This document shows positions 16,620-26,199 of a stretch of 64,000 nucleotides of DNA, piece after piece. How positions within the stretch are numbered: the stretch's first letter is position 1; every line of letters begins with the position of its first letter. The stretch spans positions 488,082-552,081 of the forward strand of contig NZ_LN898229.1 in assembly GCF_001457835.1 (NCBI RefSeq). Reading direction: 5' to 3'. This DNA comes from Fenollaria timonensis (lineage in GTDB: Bacteria; Bacillota; Clostridia; Tissierellales; Peptoniphilaceae). Position numbers and translations under genes: made by a program. The notes under the pieces were generated by a model. The model saw nothing but the letters and a program-made list of their open reading frames with translations. It made no database searches and was not told the DNA's origin.

Positions 16620-19199
16620 ATGAACATGGATAAATTAACGAAAAAAACAATTGATGCGATAAATAATTCGAATGAGGCTGCGAGGTCCTTGGGCAATCCT
16701 GAGATAAGGCCAGCACACCTACTTAAGGCTCTACTTGAAGACAAGGAAGGCCTTATCAGAACTACTGTTGAGGCGATGGGCGTAAATGTGGACGGCATGC
16801 TTATGGATGTCGATGCTATCATTAACAATTTCCCTAAGCAAAGCGGCGCAAATATCTACACATCGGCTGAATACAATAAAGTTTTGGAACTAGCAGAAAA
16901 TGAAATGAAAAACTTTCAAGATGAGTACCTAAGCGTTGAACATCTATTCTTAGGTATTATGGAAGTGAAAAATGCGAACATCGATGCCATTTTCAAGAAA
17001 TATAATATAACGAGAGCGGCATTCTTAGATACTTTGAAGGGCTTTCGTGGCAATCAAAATGTAACGAGCGATAACCCTGAGATGCGTTATCAAGCGCTTG
17101 AAAAATACGGCAGAGACCTTGTGGAATACGCAAGAAAGGGCAACATGGACCCAATTATAGGCCGTGACGATGAGATCAGAAACGTTCTTATGATTCTTTC
17201 GAGAAGAACTAAGAACAATCCCGTTTTAATCGGTGATCCGGGCGTTGGTAAGACAGCTATAGTCGAAGGCCTAGCGCAAAGAATTGTTAAAGGCGACGTG
17301 CCAGAAAATTTAAAAGACAAGACTATTTTCGAGCTTGACATGGGCGCTCTTATCGCTGGAGCAAAGTACAGAGGCGAGTTTGAAGAGAGATTAAAGGCGG
17401 TTTTAAAAGAAGTCGAAAAATCTGAAGGCAAGATAATATTATTCATCGATGAAATTCACAACATCGTCGGAGCTGGTAGAACTGAAGGCTCTATGGACGC
17501 TGGAAACCTTCTAAAACCTTTACTTGCAAGAGGCGTCTTGAGAACCATCGGTGCGACAACCATTGACGAATACAGAAAATACATCGAAAAAGACAAGGCA
17601 CTTGAAAGAAGATTCCAAAAAGTTATGGTCACTGAACCATCTGTTGAAGACACCATCAGCATCTTGAGAGGTTTAAAGGAAAAGTACGAGGTTTATCACG
17701 GAATCAGAATTTCTGACCCCGCTGTTATAGCTGCCGTAGTACTTTCAGATAGATACATCACTGACAGATATTTGCCAGACAAGGCCATCGACCTAATGGA
17801 TGAGGCCTCGGCGATGATTAGAACTGAGATTGACTCGATGCCAGAGGAGCTTGACTCGAAGAGAAGGCTTATTATGCAGCTTGAGATTGAGAGAGAGGCT
17901 CTTAAGAAAGAGGACGACGAGCGCAGCATGAAGAGACTTGAGGAGCTTAACAAGGATTTGCAAGCGCTTCAAGAGGAATACGATGTTAGTCTAAAGAAAT
18001 GGCAAGAGGAAAAGGACAGGATAGAGGACGTTAAAGAGCTAAAGAAGAAGATAGATGAGACAAAATACGAGATAGAAAAGGCTCAAAGAGAATACAATTT
18101 GGAAAAACTTTCCGAGCTAAAATATGGTACGCTTGCGAAACTTGAGGCAGAACTTAAGGAAAAGAACGAAAATGTCAATGAAAAGCAAAAGTATCTAAAG
18201 CTTGAAGTTACTGAAAACGAGATCAGAGACGTTGTATCGAAGTGGACTGGAATACCTGTTTCTAAGCTTGAAGAGAGCGAAAAGGAAAAGCTCTTAAAAC
18301 TTGATGAGATACTTCACCAAAGAGTAGTCGGTCAAGATGAGGCGATAGAAGCCGTATCAAACGCCATCATCAGAAACAGAGCAGGATTATCGGATCCGAA
18401 CAGACCTATCGGTTCATTCATCTTCCTAGGACCAACTGGCGTAGGTAAGACAGAATTGACAAAGGCCTTGACACAAGATTTGTTCGACGATGAAAAGAAC
18501 ATGATTAGAATCGATATGAGCGAGTATATGGAAAAATTCGCTGTATCTAGGCTAATAGGCGCCCCTCCAGGATATGTCGGCTACGAAGAAGGCGGCGAAC
18601 TTACTGAAAAAGTAAGAAGAAAACCATATTCGGTAGTACTATTTGACGAGATAGAAAAGGCACATCCAGATGTATTCAACATACTTCTACAAGTCTTGGA
18701 CGATGGTAGGTTAACTGACAATCAAGGCAGAACAGTCGATTTCAAGAACACCATCATCATCATGACAAGCAATATCGGTTCACCTGATATACTTGAAGGA
18801 ATTAGTGAAGACGGCAAAATTACAGACGAAACAAGGGAAAAAGTTAATGACGAGATGAAGGCCGCATTCAGACCAGAATTTTTAAACAGAATCGACGAGA
18901 TCGTTATGTTTAAGCCACTTATGAAGGCAGAAATCTTTGACATCATAGAAAAAGAAGTTGACAAGATTAGAGTAAAACTTGAAGCAAGATCCATCACATT
19001 GAGTATATCAGAGGCTTTGAAGGAGTACATCCTTAAAGAAAGCTACTCATCAGCCTTCGGCGCAAGACCAGTTAAGAGATTCATACAAAGAACAGTTGAG
19101 ACAAAACTTTCTAGAATGATTATAGCTGGAGAAATTGCTGACGGCGATGCGATCACTATGGATTACGACGGCAAAGAGCTTACAGTAAAGAAAAATTAA
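16620..19199 (+). CDS. clpB: ATP-dependent disaggregase ClpB
   Basis: An 859-residue Hsp100 chaperone, the usual ClpB length. An N-domain (1-145) precedes AAA1 with Walker A GDPGVGKT near residue 205 and Walker [10 protein letters not shown] long coiled-coil middle domain (about 400-530) separates ClpB from ClpC/ClpA types. AAA2 has Walker A GPTGVGKT near 604 and Walker [12 protein letters not shown]. No ClpP-binding loop is evident, consistent with disaggregation rather than proteolysis. It is the second gene of the dnaJ-clpB operon and is followed by a strong terminator. Confidence 0.97.
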   Translation: MNMDKLTKKTIDAINNSNEAARSLGNPEIRPAHLLKALLEDKEGLIRTTVEAMGVNVDGMLMDVDAIINNFPKQSGANIYTSAEYNKVLELAENEMKNFQDEYLSVEHLFLGIMEVKNANIDAIFKKYNITRAAFLDTLKGFRGNQNVTSDNPEMRYQALEKYGRDLVEYARKGNMDPIIGRDDEIRNVLMILSRRTKNNPVLIGDPGVGKTAIVEGLAQRIVKGDVPENLKDKTIFELDMGALIAGAKYRGEFEERLKAVLKEVEKSEGKIILFIDEIHNIVGAGRTEGSMDAGNLLKPLLARGVLRTIGATTIDEYRKYIEKDKALERRFQKVMVTEPSVEDTISILRGLKEKYEVYHGIRISDPAVIAAVVLSDRYITDRYLPDKAIDLMDEASAMIRTEIDSMPEELDSKRRLIMQLEIEREALKKEDDERSMKRLEELNKDLQALQEEYDVSLKKWQEEKDRIEDVKELKKKIDETKYEIEKAQREYNLEKLSELKYGTLAKLEAELKEKNENVNEKQKYLKLEVTENEIRDVVSKWTGIPVSKLEESEKEKLLKLDEILHQRVVGQDEAIEAVSNAIIRNRAGLSDPNRPIGSFIFLGPTGVGKTELTKALTQDLFDDEKNMIRIDMSEYMEKFAVSRLIGAPPGYVGYEEGGELTEKVRRKPYSVVLFDEIEKAHPDVFNILLQVLDDGRLTDNQGRTVDFKNTIIIMTSNIGSPDILEGISEDGKITDETREKVNDEMKAAFRPEFLNRIDEIVMFKPLMKAEIFDIIEKEVDKIRVKLEARSITLSISEALKEYILKESYSSAFGARPVKRFIQRTVETKLSRMIIAGEIADGDAITMDYDGKELTVKKN

Positions 19200-19219
19200 T
19201 ATTTAAGCCATTGGCATAG

Positions 19220-19256
19220 AAAAAAGAGCTTGTACATGGGGTACAGGCTCTTTTTT
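19220..19256. terminator. bidirectional terminator after clpB
   Basis: AAAAAAGAGC, TGTAC and the matching GTAC, GCTCTTTTTT form a stem with a short loop. It can serve clpB and the small minus-strand gene at 19302-19403. Confidence 0.85.
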
Positions 19257-19301
19257 GAAGGAGATATTTCAAAATGAAAAAAATATTTTCATCGTATTAA
19301 C

Positions 19302-19403
19302 TTAGTTTTTCCTTTGAACTTTCTTAAGGCTCCTAAGTAGAAAATATAAGGCTGCTAGGCCAAGTATAAGTCCTAAGGCTTTCAAAATTAAATAATCATC
19401 CAT
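19302..19403 (-). CDS. 33-residue single-span membrane peptide
   Basis: The minus-strand frame encodes 33 residues starting MDDYLILKALGLILGLAALY and ending LRSLKKVQRKN. ATG 19403 is preceded by AAGGAGGTTTT with good spacing, and a TATAAT-like box lies about 55 bp further upstream. The peptide has an acidic N-terminus, one hydrophobic helix of about 20 residues and a strongly basic C-terminus, giving a clear N-out/C-in topology prediction. Such peptides are often subunits or modulators of membrane complexes, but no family is recognised. It is convergent with clpB and shares the terminator. Confidence 0.65.
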   Translation of the reverse strand: MDDYLILKALGLILGLAALYFLLRSLKKVQRKN

Positions 19404-19515
19404 ATTTAAAACCTCCTTAAGCTCGTTAAGAATCACTTGAATGTGATAAATCGTTCAATTATATATACCCATTTGCATGGAGATATAACAGTTTTATTAA
19501 ATATTTATGCAAATA

Positions 19516-19544
19516 TTGACAAAAATGTGAAAATGTAATACAAT
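19516..19544 (+). promoter_or_regulatory. relBE promoter
   Basis: TTGACA (19516-19521), a 17-bp spacer and TACAAT (19539-19544) form a near-consensus promoter. The direct repeat ATGTAATA overlaps the -10 (19533-19540 and again at 19543-19550) and could be the antitoxin operator. Confidence 0.75.
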
Positions 19545-19568
19545 GTAATAAATAAAGGAGGAAGAGCT

Positions 19569-19787
19569 ATGACTATATCTGTTAGATTAAGTGAAAAAGA
19601 TGCAAAACTATTCAAAACTTATGCCGATATCAATGGTATAAGCATGTCTGAACTCATCAGAAGCTCAGTTTTAGAGCGCATCGAGGACGAATACGATATC
19701 AAAATTTACGAAGAGGCGATGAAAGAATATTTATCTGATCCAGAGACTTATTCTATGGACGAAGTAGAGAAAGAGCTGGGACTTTGA
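19569..19787 (+). CDS. RelB-type antitoxin with ribbon-helix-helix N-terminus
   Basis: A 72-residue protein. The first 45 residues (MTISVRLSEKDAKLF..GISMSELIRSSV) form a ribbon-helix-helix DNA-binding dimer motif. The acidic C-terminal tail (EEAMKEYLSDPETYSMDEVEKELGL) is the usual toxin-neutralising part. It has a strong ribosome binding site and its TGA stop overlaps the toxin ATG. Together with the next gene it makes a type II toxin-antitoxin operon that should repress its own promoter. Confidence 0.88.
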   Translation: MTISVRLSEKDAKLFKTYADINGISMSELIRSSVLERIEDEYDIKIYEEAMKEYLSDPETYSMDEVEKELGL

Positions 19788-20053
19788 TGAAGTACAGACT
19801 TTTATTTTCAAAGAGGGCGCTTAAGGAGCTTAAAAAGATGGATAAGGCTGTGAGCGCACTGATATTTGCATGGCTTAAGAAAAATATCGATGGAGCAGCG
19901 GACCCAAGAGCTTTTGGAAAGGCACTCACTGGCGACAAGAAAGAGATGTGGCGCTACAGGATAGGAGACTACCGCGTTCTAGTGAATATTGAGGACGAGA
20001 ACCTAACCATAATCGCGATTGAAATTGGCCACAGAAGAGATATTTATAAATAA
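19787..20053 (+). CDS. RelE/ParE-superfamily toxin
   Basis: An 88-residue basic protein with the RelE fold: alpha-hairpin KRALKELKKMDKAVSALI, then the strands MWRYRIGDYRVLVNIEDENLTIIAIEIGHRRDIYK. The conserved Arg residues in WRYRIGDYR and the terminal GHRRDIY resemble ribosome-dependent mRNA interferases. ATG 19787 overlaps the antitoxin stop by one base; a TTG one codon earlier is less likely. No sign of decay is seen. Confidence 0.88.
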   Translation: MKYRLLFSKRALKELKKMDKAVSALIFAWLKKNIDGAADPRAFGKALTGDKKEMWRYRIGDYRVLVNIEDENLTIIAIEIGHRRDIYK

Positions 20054-20067
20054 ATCCATCCATTTCC

Positions 20068-20096
20068 TTGACAAAATAAAGTGGATGTGCTACAAT
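20068..20096 (+). promoter_or_regulatory. thiT promoter
   Basis: TTGACA (20068-20073), a 17-bp spacer and TACAAT (20091-20096) lie directly upstream of the TPP riboswitch. Confidence 0.8.
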
Positions 20097-20118
20097 CATC
20101 ATTGTAATAATTAATATT

Positions 20119-20216
20119 TATCACTAGGGGAGCCATTGGCTGAGAGATTTATCGACCCTTACGACCTGATCTGGTTAGTACCAGCGTAGGCAAGTGCGAG
20201 TAAGCTCCTAGTGATC
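20119..20216 (+). ncRNA. TPP riboswitch (THI element)
   Basis: The conserved aptamer parts are present: CTGAGAG at 20140-20146, ACCCTTACGACCTGATCTGG at about 20155-20174 and TAGTACCAGCGTAGG. A strong P1 stem pairs ATCACTAGG with CCTAGTGAT. Downstream, CTCCTAG and the ribosome binding segment TTAGGGGG are complementary, so thiamine pyrophosphate probably controls translation initiation of thiT. No separate terminator hairpin with U-tail is evident. Confidence 0.95.
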
Positions 20217-20236
20217 ATTCATTAGGGGGTTTTTTT

Positions 20237-20788
20237 ATGAAAAAATTTGATACGAAAGTATTAACAGAAGCAGCAGTTATGATTGCCTTGTCAATAGTAC
20301 TTGGCAGATTCAAGATCTTTGAAATGCCTCAAGGCGGCTCAATCACTCTTGGACAAATGATTCCTTTATTATTCTTCGCAATAAGACATGGCGCTGGACT
20401 TGGAATGATAGTTGGAGCTGTTTATGGCGTTTTAGACATGCTACTAGGCGGCTACATCTACACACCTATCCAAGCTATACTTGACTATCCACTAGCATTT
20501 GCCCTACTTGGACTTGCAGGATGCTTCACTAGACAAATAGTTAAGGAAGGAAAGTCATTCTACGTACCAATCGCAGTTATAGTCGCAGTTCTAGGTAGAT
20601 TCATCTGCCACGTATTATCAGGCTACATCTTCTTCGCAGAATATGCAGAAGGATCAGGCCACGGCCCACTTATGTACTCAGTTATTTATAACGGTACTTT
20701 CTTGGGAGTTGAAGCGGTTATTGCTTTTGTAATTATACTTATATTATCGAAGAATGTTCTTCTTTACGGACTAGACAAGAGCAGATAG
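20237..20788 (+). CDS. thiT: ECF transporter S component, thiamine-specific
   Basis: A 183-residue membrane protein with about six helices, the substrate-binding subunit of a group II ECF thiamine importer. Typical ThiT features include the N-terminal LTEAAVMIALSIVL, GGSITLGQMIPLL, GAVYGVLDMLLGGY and a Tyr/Trp-poor helix 6. The TPP riboswitch directly upstream fixes the vitamin. The energising EcfA1, EcfA2 and EcfT subunits are not in the window and are presumably shared with RibU (49445-50092). Confidence 0.94.
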   Translation: MKKFDTKVLTEAAVMIALSIVLGRFKIFEMPQGGSITLGQMIPLLFFAIRHGAGLGMIVGAVYGVLDMLLGGYIYTPIQAILDYPLAFALLGLAGCFTRQIVKEGKSFYVPIAVIVAVLGRFICHVLSGYIFFAEYAEGSGHGPLMYSVIYNGTFLGVEAVIAFVIILILSKNVLLYGLDKSR

Positions 20789-20845
20789 GATTTATTGAAT
20801 TAAAATAATTTTATTCGCAAAAATTAAAATTATATCTTTTGCATT

Positions 20846-20885
20846 GGCTATTGTGGTTTTGCTTACAATAGCCTTTTCTTTTTTG
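20846..20885 (+). terminator. rho-independent terminator after thiT
   Basis: GGCTATTGT and ACAATAGCC form a 9-bp stem with a 10-nt loop, followed by a T-rich tail. Confidence 0.85.
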
Positions 20886-21260
20886 ATTTTGCGTTTAGAT
20901 GCGCCCTTAGAAACTTTTTGAGTACTTAAGGCAATTCTTTCAGTGCAAACTTGTAAAGAAAAATCCCCCTCTACTAGTCCTAAGACAAATTTGTATGTCT
21001 TGAGTAAGTAAATATTAATAAGCTTAGTTTTCCTCTTCACTAGCCCTAAGACAAAAATGGTGCTTTTGATTAGAAAAAGACGGAAATATATCCGTCTTTA
21101 GAAATTTATAAGGATTAAATTGTAAAATGTGATATAATGATATATAGAATGATTAGAAATACAATATCACACACAACGGCTTAGTTTTATTAGATGAGAA
21201 GTTAGTGTGGAATTTATAGATATTTTAAATGTGATATATCGGATATATTGGAGTATAGAA
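20886..21260. other. intergenic stretch without a convincing gene
   Basis: The stretch holds an imperfect direct repeat of CTAGTCCTAAGACAAA (near 20974 and 21040). A hairpin at 21078-21097 (AGACGGA, 6-nt loop, TCCGTCT) could be a terminator remnant. AT-rich promoter-like sequence (TATAAT near 21132) precedes the response regulator. It marks the left edge of the AT-rich BceRSAB-like module. Confidence 0.4.
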
Positions 21261-21920
21261 TTGAAAATACTAATGATTGAAGATGACAGCACAATTGCCT
21301 TTGCTGTTAAAACTTACTTAAACAAACAGAATATTGAAACAATTATTTATAACAAGCTTTCTCTGACAGAGAATCTTAATTTTAATGATTTTGATTTAAT
21401 TCTTCTGGATGTCAATCTCCCAGATGGGTCAGGATTTAATTTTTTAAAGTGGCTTAGAGAATTTTCTGACCTTCCTGTGATAATGATTACTGTAAAAGAC
21501 GAAGACGAGTATGTTATCAAAGGTCTTTCTCAAGGAGCAGATGATTATATTACAAAACCTTTTTCTCTTCCTGTCCTAAAAGCAAGAATAGACAATGTTT
21601 TTAGCAGAAAAATAAAAAAGGTTAACGAACTGACTTTTGAAAATTTATCTTTAGATCTCATTTCAAAACAAGCTTCGATAGATGGAAAAGATTTAGACCT
21701 TAACTTAAAAGAGTTTGCTATATTGGAAATGCTTTTAGAAAACCAAAATATAAATCTACTAAGAGAGCGAATTTTAGATTATGTTTGGGGTTATGATTTT
21801 TATGAAGTTAATGACAATACCCTAACCGTCACGATAAAAAGACTTAGATCTAAACTTGGAGATTATGGCGGTCATATAAAAACTCTTAGAGGGATAGGAT
21901 ATAGGTGGGACAATGAATAA
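21261..21920 (+). CDS. OmpR-family response regulator, BceR-like
   Basis: A 219-residue regulator. The receiver domain has the acidic pocket IEDD, phosphorylation site Asp50 in LLLDVNLPDGSG, and Lys in TKPF. A winged-helix DNA-binding domain occupies about 125-219 with the final GIGYRWDNE. The most likely start is TTG 21261 behind GGAG. An upstream in-frame start at 21207 adds 18 residues unlike any receiver N-terminus. It overlaps the kinase gene by 8 bp. With the kinase and ABC transporter it forms a Bce-type peptide sensing and resistance module. Confidence 0.9.
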   Translation: MKILMIEDDSTIAFAVKTYLNKQNIETIIYNKLSLTENLNFNDFDLILLDVNLPDGSGFNFLKWLREFSDLPVIMITVKDEDEYVIKGLSQGADDYITKPFSLPVLKARIDNVFSRKIKKVNELTFENLSLDLISKQASIDGKDLDLNLKEFAILEMLLENQNINLLRERILDYVWGYDFYEVNDNTLTVTIKRLRSKLGDYGGHIKTLRGIGYRWDNE

Positions 21921-22890
21921 AAACAAAAATATTTTACGTGTCTTAATTTTAAATTTGATAATGTCTTTGTTTGTAATTTATCTCAATCCAAGATTTGATA
22001 TTCTAACACTTATTGGCTTTCTAGCTATAAATATAATTCTGTTTATAGTTATTTCAAAAATTGAAAAGAAAAAAGAAAAAGCTCTTGAGGATAAGATTAA
22101 TAATATATTTAACCTACTACATTCGCTTGATATAAACTCTGATAATTACGAAATTATAGATGATGAATTTGGCAAACTCAGAGATGAGATTATTAAAATT
22201 ATTATAGAAAACAAGAAAATAGCTGAAAATGCTGAAAAAAACAAAGAGATCTTAAGAGAATATACTGAAGACATTGCTCATCAGATAAAAACTCCATTGG
22301 CCGGATCTCTATTATTACTTGACTTATTAGAAGACGAAGATGACAACTTTTCCGAAGAATATATAGAAAGACTCAGAGATAATTTACTTAGACTCCACAA
22401 CTTATCTGACATTTTATTAAAACTTGCAGCCCTTGATTCTGGGACAATAGAAATGACAAAAGATAGTATTTCAGCTCGAGGATTAATTAAAGATATCATA
22501 CAAAACCTAAAAGATTATTTTATCAATAATAATATTGAAATTCCACTTTATGGAGATGACTTTTATCTTATATGCGATAAGAAATGGACCTATGAAGCAG
22601 CATTTAATGTGATGAAAAATGGTCTAGAAGCAACAGAAGGTAGACATATAGAAATTCATCTAAAAGAAACGAATTTATATAAAAGTATATTTGTGGAAGA
22701 TTTTTCTAAAGGTTTAGATAGAGAAATGTTAGAAAAAGTTTTTAAACGTTTTTATAAGCTGGATCCAAATTCAAAAGGTTATGGGATTGGGCTTCCTATG
22801 GCAAAATCTGTTATGGAAAGACAAAATGGAGAGCTTTTATATCATAAGGGGAAGAAATCAAATTCCTTTGAAATGAGATTTTATAACTGA
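21913..22890 (+). CDS. intramembrane-sensing histidine kinase, BceS-like
   Basis: A 325-residue kinase with two closely spaced N-terminal helices (about residues 8-27 and 31-47) and no extracellular domain. That is the hallmark of BceS-type sensors, which read the flux of their ABC transporter. The H-box is EDIAHQIKTPLAGSLLLL with His123; an N-box-like FNVMKNGLEAT and the G-box GYGIGLPMAKS follow. It overlaps the response regulator. Codons are much more AT-rich than those of neighbouring metabolic genes, which suggests transfer. Confidence 0.9.
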   Translation: MNKNKNILRVLILNLIMSLFVIYLNPRFDILTLIGFLAINIILFIVISKIEKKKEKALEDKINNIFNLLHSLDINSDNYEIIDDEFGKLRDEIIKIIIENKKIAENAEKNKEILREYTEDIAHQIKTPLAGSLLLLDLLEDEDDNFSEEYIERLRDNLLRLHNLSDILLKLAALDSGTIEMTKDSISARGLIKDIIQNLKDYFINNNIEIPLYGDDFYLICDKKWTYEAAFNVMKNGLEATEGRHIEIHLKETNLYKSIFVEDFSKGLDREMLEKVFKRFYKLDPNSKGYGIGLPMAKSVMERQNGELLYHKGKKSNSFEMRFYN

Positions 22891-22899
22891 TTTAATTAT

Positions 22900-22930
22900 G
22901 GCTGTGTAAATAAAGCACAGTCATTTTTTT
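22900..22930 (+). terminator. weak terminator or attenuator between kinase and ABC genes
   Basis: GGCTGTG, a 9-nt loop and CACAGTC are followed by ATTTTTTT. It separates the two-component genes from the separately promoted ABC genes. Confidence 0.65.
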
Positions 22931-22932
22931 CT

Positions 22933-22965
22933 AGTCACTTTCCAGTCACTTAAGTCTAATATAAT
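22933..22965 (+). promoter_or_regulatory. 11-bp direct repeat and -10 box of the bceAB-like operon
   Basis: AGTCACTT occurs at 22933-22940 and 22944-22951, 11 bp apart, followed by TATAAT at 22960-22965. There is no clear -35. The arrangement fits activation by the OmpR-type regulator encoded just upstream. Confidence 0.7.
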
Positions 22966-22990
22966 CTAAGAAAGATAAGGAGGACTAAAT

Positions 22991-23680
22991 ATGAATATTG
23001 TAAAAACAGTAGATTTAACAAAAACTTACAATAGTGGAGTAGAAGTACACGCTCTATCAAATGTGAATTTTGAACTAGAAAAAGGAGATCTTGTCGCCAT
23101 TATTGGAGATAGCGGGTCAGGAAAGTCTACCTTGCTTCATCTATTAGCAGGAGTTGATAAACCAACAAGTGGGGATATTTTTATTCAAGACAAAAATATT
23201 ACCAAGTTTAACAAAGACGAAATGACAGTATTTCGCAGAAGAAATATTGGCGTTGTCTACCAATTTTTTAACCTCATTCCAAATATTAATGTGAGAAAAA
23301 ACATCCTACTTCCTCTTTTATTAGACAATAAAAAGGTAGATGAAGAATATTTAAAGGAAATTTTATCGATACTAGGAATAGAAGGAAAGCTTGATAGGTA
23401 TCCAAAACAATTATCCGGTGGAGAGCAACAAAGAGTTGCCATTGCCAGAAGTCTTATTACAAGACCTGCAATAATCTTAGCAGATGAACCTACAGGAAAT
23501 CTCGATAGAAAAAATTCTGAAGAAATCACAGGACTTTTTAGACTAGTAAATAAAAGATTAAATTCTACAATTATGATAATAACTCATGATGAAAAAGTAG
23601 CAAATTCTTGTGATAAGGTCTATAGAATGGTAGATGGTAGGTTAAATTTCTTAGGAGATGAAACTTATGAAAATTATTAA
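22991..23680 (+). CDS. BceA-like ABC transporter ATP-binding protein
   Basis: A 229-residue ATPase of the MacB/LolD/BceA group. Walker A is GDSGSGKST, the signature LSGGEQQRVAIARSL, Walker B IILADEPTGNLD, and the H-loop ITHDEKVA. It is preceded by AAGGAGG and overlaps the large permease gene. With the kinase and regulator it should bind or release cell-wall-active peptides from lipid II cycle intermediates. The substrate is inferred from the module type only. Confidence 0.92.
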   Translation: MNIVKTVDLTKTYNSGVEVHALSNVNFELEKGDLVAIIGDSGSGKSTLLHLLAGVDKPTSGDIFIQDKNITKFNKDEMTVFRRRNIGVVYQFFNLIPNINVRKNILLPLLLDNKKVDEEYLKEILSILGIEGKLDRYPKQLSGGEQQRVAIARSLITRPAIILADEPTGNLDRKNSEEITGLFRLVNKRLNSTIMIITHDEKVANSCDKVYRMVDGRLNFLGDETYENY

Positions 23681-26162
23681 TGACCTAGCTGATGGAGCTG
23701 TAAAAAATAATAAGAAAGACAGTTTTGCTATTAAAATTTCCATACTTTTGGCAGTAATTTTACTAGGAACTGTAATTTTTATCTTCAACTCGTTAAAAAC
23801 TGACAAGTATGAGTATGTAAAGAAAACTTTTGGAGATTATCATGTGAATATAAGTGGAATTGACCAAGGTTTTTATGATAAATTAAAAAACGATAAAGAT
23901 ATAGAAAAAGTTTCTTTCAATAAAGTAATAAAAACAGACTTAAATGCAGTTATATATGAAAATGGAGATCCTGCAAGCCTTTTACGTTATGATATTAAGG
24001 AAGGAAAAAAGCCAGAAAAAGCAAATGAACTTTTAGTTCCAGAGATATTTTTGATAAAAAATAAAGAATATGATTTGGGTTCTGAAATAACTGTTCGTGA
24101 TAAAACTTATAAAATAGTTGGTACTTATGAAGATTTTAGCTATTCATTTGAAGAGGCTATGCTTGTAGGTTTATCTAAAAGTGATGATAAAAAAGTCTTG
24201 TTTGAAAAAAATGTTGGTACCGAAGCAGAAATTTGGTATAAAAATATAAGAGATACCTATACAAAGACTAGGGAAATTTTATCAGAAATGAATATTGATG
24301 AGAACCATGCCCTAAATATTGGTAGAGTATTTTATAATAAAGATATCTTAGAATATAAAATGGTCTATCCAAAAGGAATCATTCCACCAAAAAGTGTTGT
24401 AAACTCAGCTTTAGAACAATATGGAGCAGCTTTCTTTCTTTGCCTACTTTTTGCTTTTATCATTTATGGGGCTTTTAATGTATGGAACAATAGGGATCTA
24501 AAGGAAATTGCTCTATTAAAAAGCACTGGGATGACAGATAAGCAGGTAAAGCAATTAATTCGAAAGAAAGCATTTAAACTTTCAACCTTACCAATAGCCT
24601 TGGGAACAATCTTATCTTTGGCTTCTGCAAATCTGCTCTTATATTTGATGTGGCTTAATAATACAAAATCTTATCAAAACATATCAAATATTTTAGGTCA
24701 AAGTGTAAAATCTATGGATTTCCATTTCATATTTCCAAGCCCTATATCTATTTTAATAATTATTTTGTTATCCTTGATAATGGTTTATTTTTCAGCATTG
24801 ATCCCTGCCAAGAAAAGTGCGAAGATAAATGTTATCGAAGGTTTAAATGGTATTACAGAAAAAAATATTAAATTAGGAAAATCAAAAATAAATGGATCTA
24901 TAGAAAAGACTTTAGCAAAAGATTATTACAGGTCTTATCAATCAACCTATCGAATTATTGTAATTTCCATGGCTCTGTCTGCCTTGGTACTGACTAATGT
25001 TTTAGTAAGTCGGGCATATGGAAGTTTAGAGGAAAAATATAATAACTACCAAAGTCCTTACAATTTTGACTCTAGTATTTATATAGGTGATTTTTTGGAT
25101 AAAAACTTTGTTCATGATATAGAAGAAGTTGAAGGCATAGACCAATTGCATGTATACCAAAGAGTTGATACAAAATTTTACCTTGGTGATAATAAGGACT
25201 TTATTTCTAAAGATTTAAATGAAGCTTTAAATAGCGGTAAAATACCGGAAGATAAATTATATTCCAATATATATGCCTTAACAGATGAGGATTTCGAAAA
25301 ACTTTTAAAAGAAAATAATATTTCGGATGCAAAGTATTTACTACTAAATAAAATTCCAAAAGATAGTGGAAGTCCTTATACTTTTAATGAATATATAAAA
25401 ATTACTGATAAGGATACAGGAAAAGTAACTTTAAAATATAATGCAAATGGTAAGTCCATGCCTATAAAAATAGATTCAAGTATTGATGAAATGCCTTATA
25501 ATCTAGAAGCTTATAATGACAATCAAATATCTATCTTTACAAGTGAAAGTTCTATGAAAAAATTTATTGATGAATATGGAATAGATGAAGGCAACCCAGT
25601 TTATTACTACTTTGTAAAAATCAAAGCCGATAATAATAAAGAAAAAGTATTTGAAGATGCGGAAAAAGTAATTTCGACCTATGTTCCAAAATCTGACCAT
25701 GGAACTTCCACAGAAATTCTAAAAGCGGCTATGGATAAAGAAGTAATAAGGAATGAAAGACTTCTAAATCTAGCTATCCAAATCATTCTTATAACGATTG
25801 CTCTTTCCAATGCCTATAATAGCTTTAAGGGAAACCTTAGAGCGAGAGCCAATGATTTTAAACTCCTATCCACTACAGGTATGACAGAAAAACAAATGGA
25901 AAAGATGGTCTTCGGAGAGGGGAAAATATTATTTAAAAATATTTTCTTAGCCTATGTCTTTATGTTCATTATTGGAATTGTATTAAGAGCCTATAGAAGC
26001 AACTATGAATTAGTATTTGCGATAAAAGGTCTGATAACAAATATGAATTATATCCCTCTAATAGTAGTATTTGTATTTATGATTGCAGGAGTTTTGTTTG
26101 CAATAAAAAGTGGTTTTAAAACAATAAATGAAAACTCAGATAATACTTTCAAGAGTATATAA
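23667..26162 (+). CDS. BceB-like FtsX-domain permease
   Basis: An 831-residue permease. One helix near the N-terminus (about residues 20-40) precedes an extracellular region of about 200 residues. Three helices then form an FtsX block (about 250-390), followed by a further helix near 425, a second extracellular region (about 450-680) and a final three-helix FtsX block. Classical BceB has ten helices with one large loop. The two large loops and eight helices here look more like the wider MacB/FtsX peptide-resistance group. ATG 23667 is 9 nt after AGGAG; an ATG at 23658 is also possible. It overlaps bceA. Confidence 0.88.
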   Translation: MKIINDLADGAVKNNKKDSFAIKISILLAVILLGTVIFIFNSLKTDKYEYVKKTFGDYHVNISGIDQGFYDKLKNDKDIEKVSFNKVIKTDLNAVIYENGDPASLLRYDIKEGKKPEKANELLVPEIFLIKNKEYDLGSEITVRDKTYKIVGTYEDFSYSFEEAMLVGLSKSDDKKVLFEKNVGTEAEIWYKNIRDTYTKTREILSEMNIDENHALNIGRVFYNKDILEYKMVYPKGIIPPKSVVNSALEQYGAAFFLCLLFAFIIYGAFNVWNNRDLKEIALLKSTGMTDKQVKQLIRKKAFKLSTLPIALGTILSLASANLLLYLMWLNNTKSYQNISNILGQSVKSMDFHFIFPSPISILIIILLSLIMVYFSALIPAKKSAKINVIEGLNGITEKNIKLGKSKINGSIEKTLAKDYYRSYQSTYRIIVISMALSALVLTNVLVSRAYGSLEEKYNNYQSPYNFDSSIYIGDFLDKNFVHDIEEVEGIDQLHVYQRVDTKFYLGDNKDFISKDLNEALNSGKIPEDKLYSNIYALTDEDFEKLLKENNISDAKYLLLNKIPKDSGSPYTFNEYIKITDKDTGKVTLKYNANGKSMPIKIDSSIDEMPYNLEAYNDNQISIFTSESSMKKFIDEYGIDEGNPVYYYFVKIKADNNKEKVFEDAEKVISTYVPKSDHGTSTEILKAAMDKEVIRNERLLNLAIQIILITIALSNAYNSFKGNLRARANDFKLLSTTGMTEKQMEKMVFGEGKILFKNIFLAYVFMFIIGIVLRAYRSNYELVFAIKGLITNMNYIPLIVVFVFMIAGVLFAIKSGFKTINENSDNTFKSI

Positions 26163-26167
26163 AAAAA

Positions 26168-26199
26168 AGGCTGTGAGCATTTAAATCACAGCCTTTTAT
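26168..26199. terminator. rho-independent terminator after the BceAB-like genes
   Basis: GGCTGTGA, a 9-nt loop and TCACAGCC are followed by TTTTAT, with AAAAAAAA on the left. It can act on both strands and belongs to the CTGTGAG terminator type. Confidence 0.85.

Noticed and set aside
20792-21040. Minus-strand frame of 82 residues after thiT
   Set aside because: It spans the thiT terminator hairpin, has low-complexity Lys/Ile composition and no ribosome binding site.
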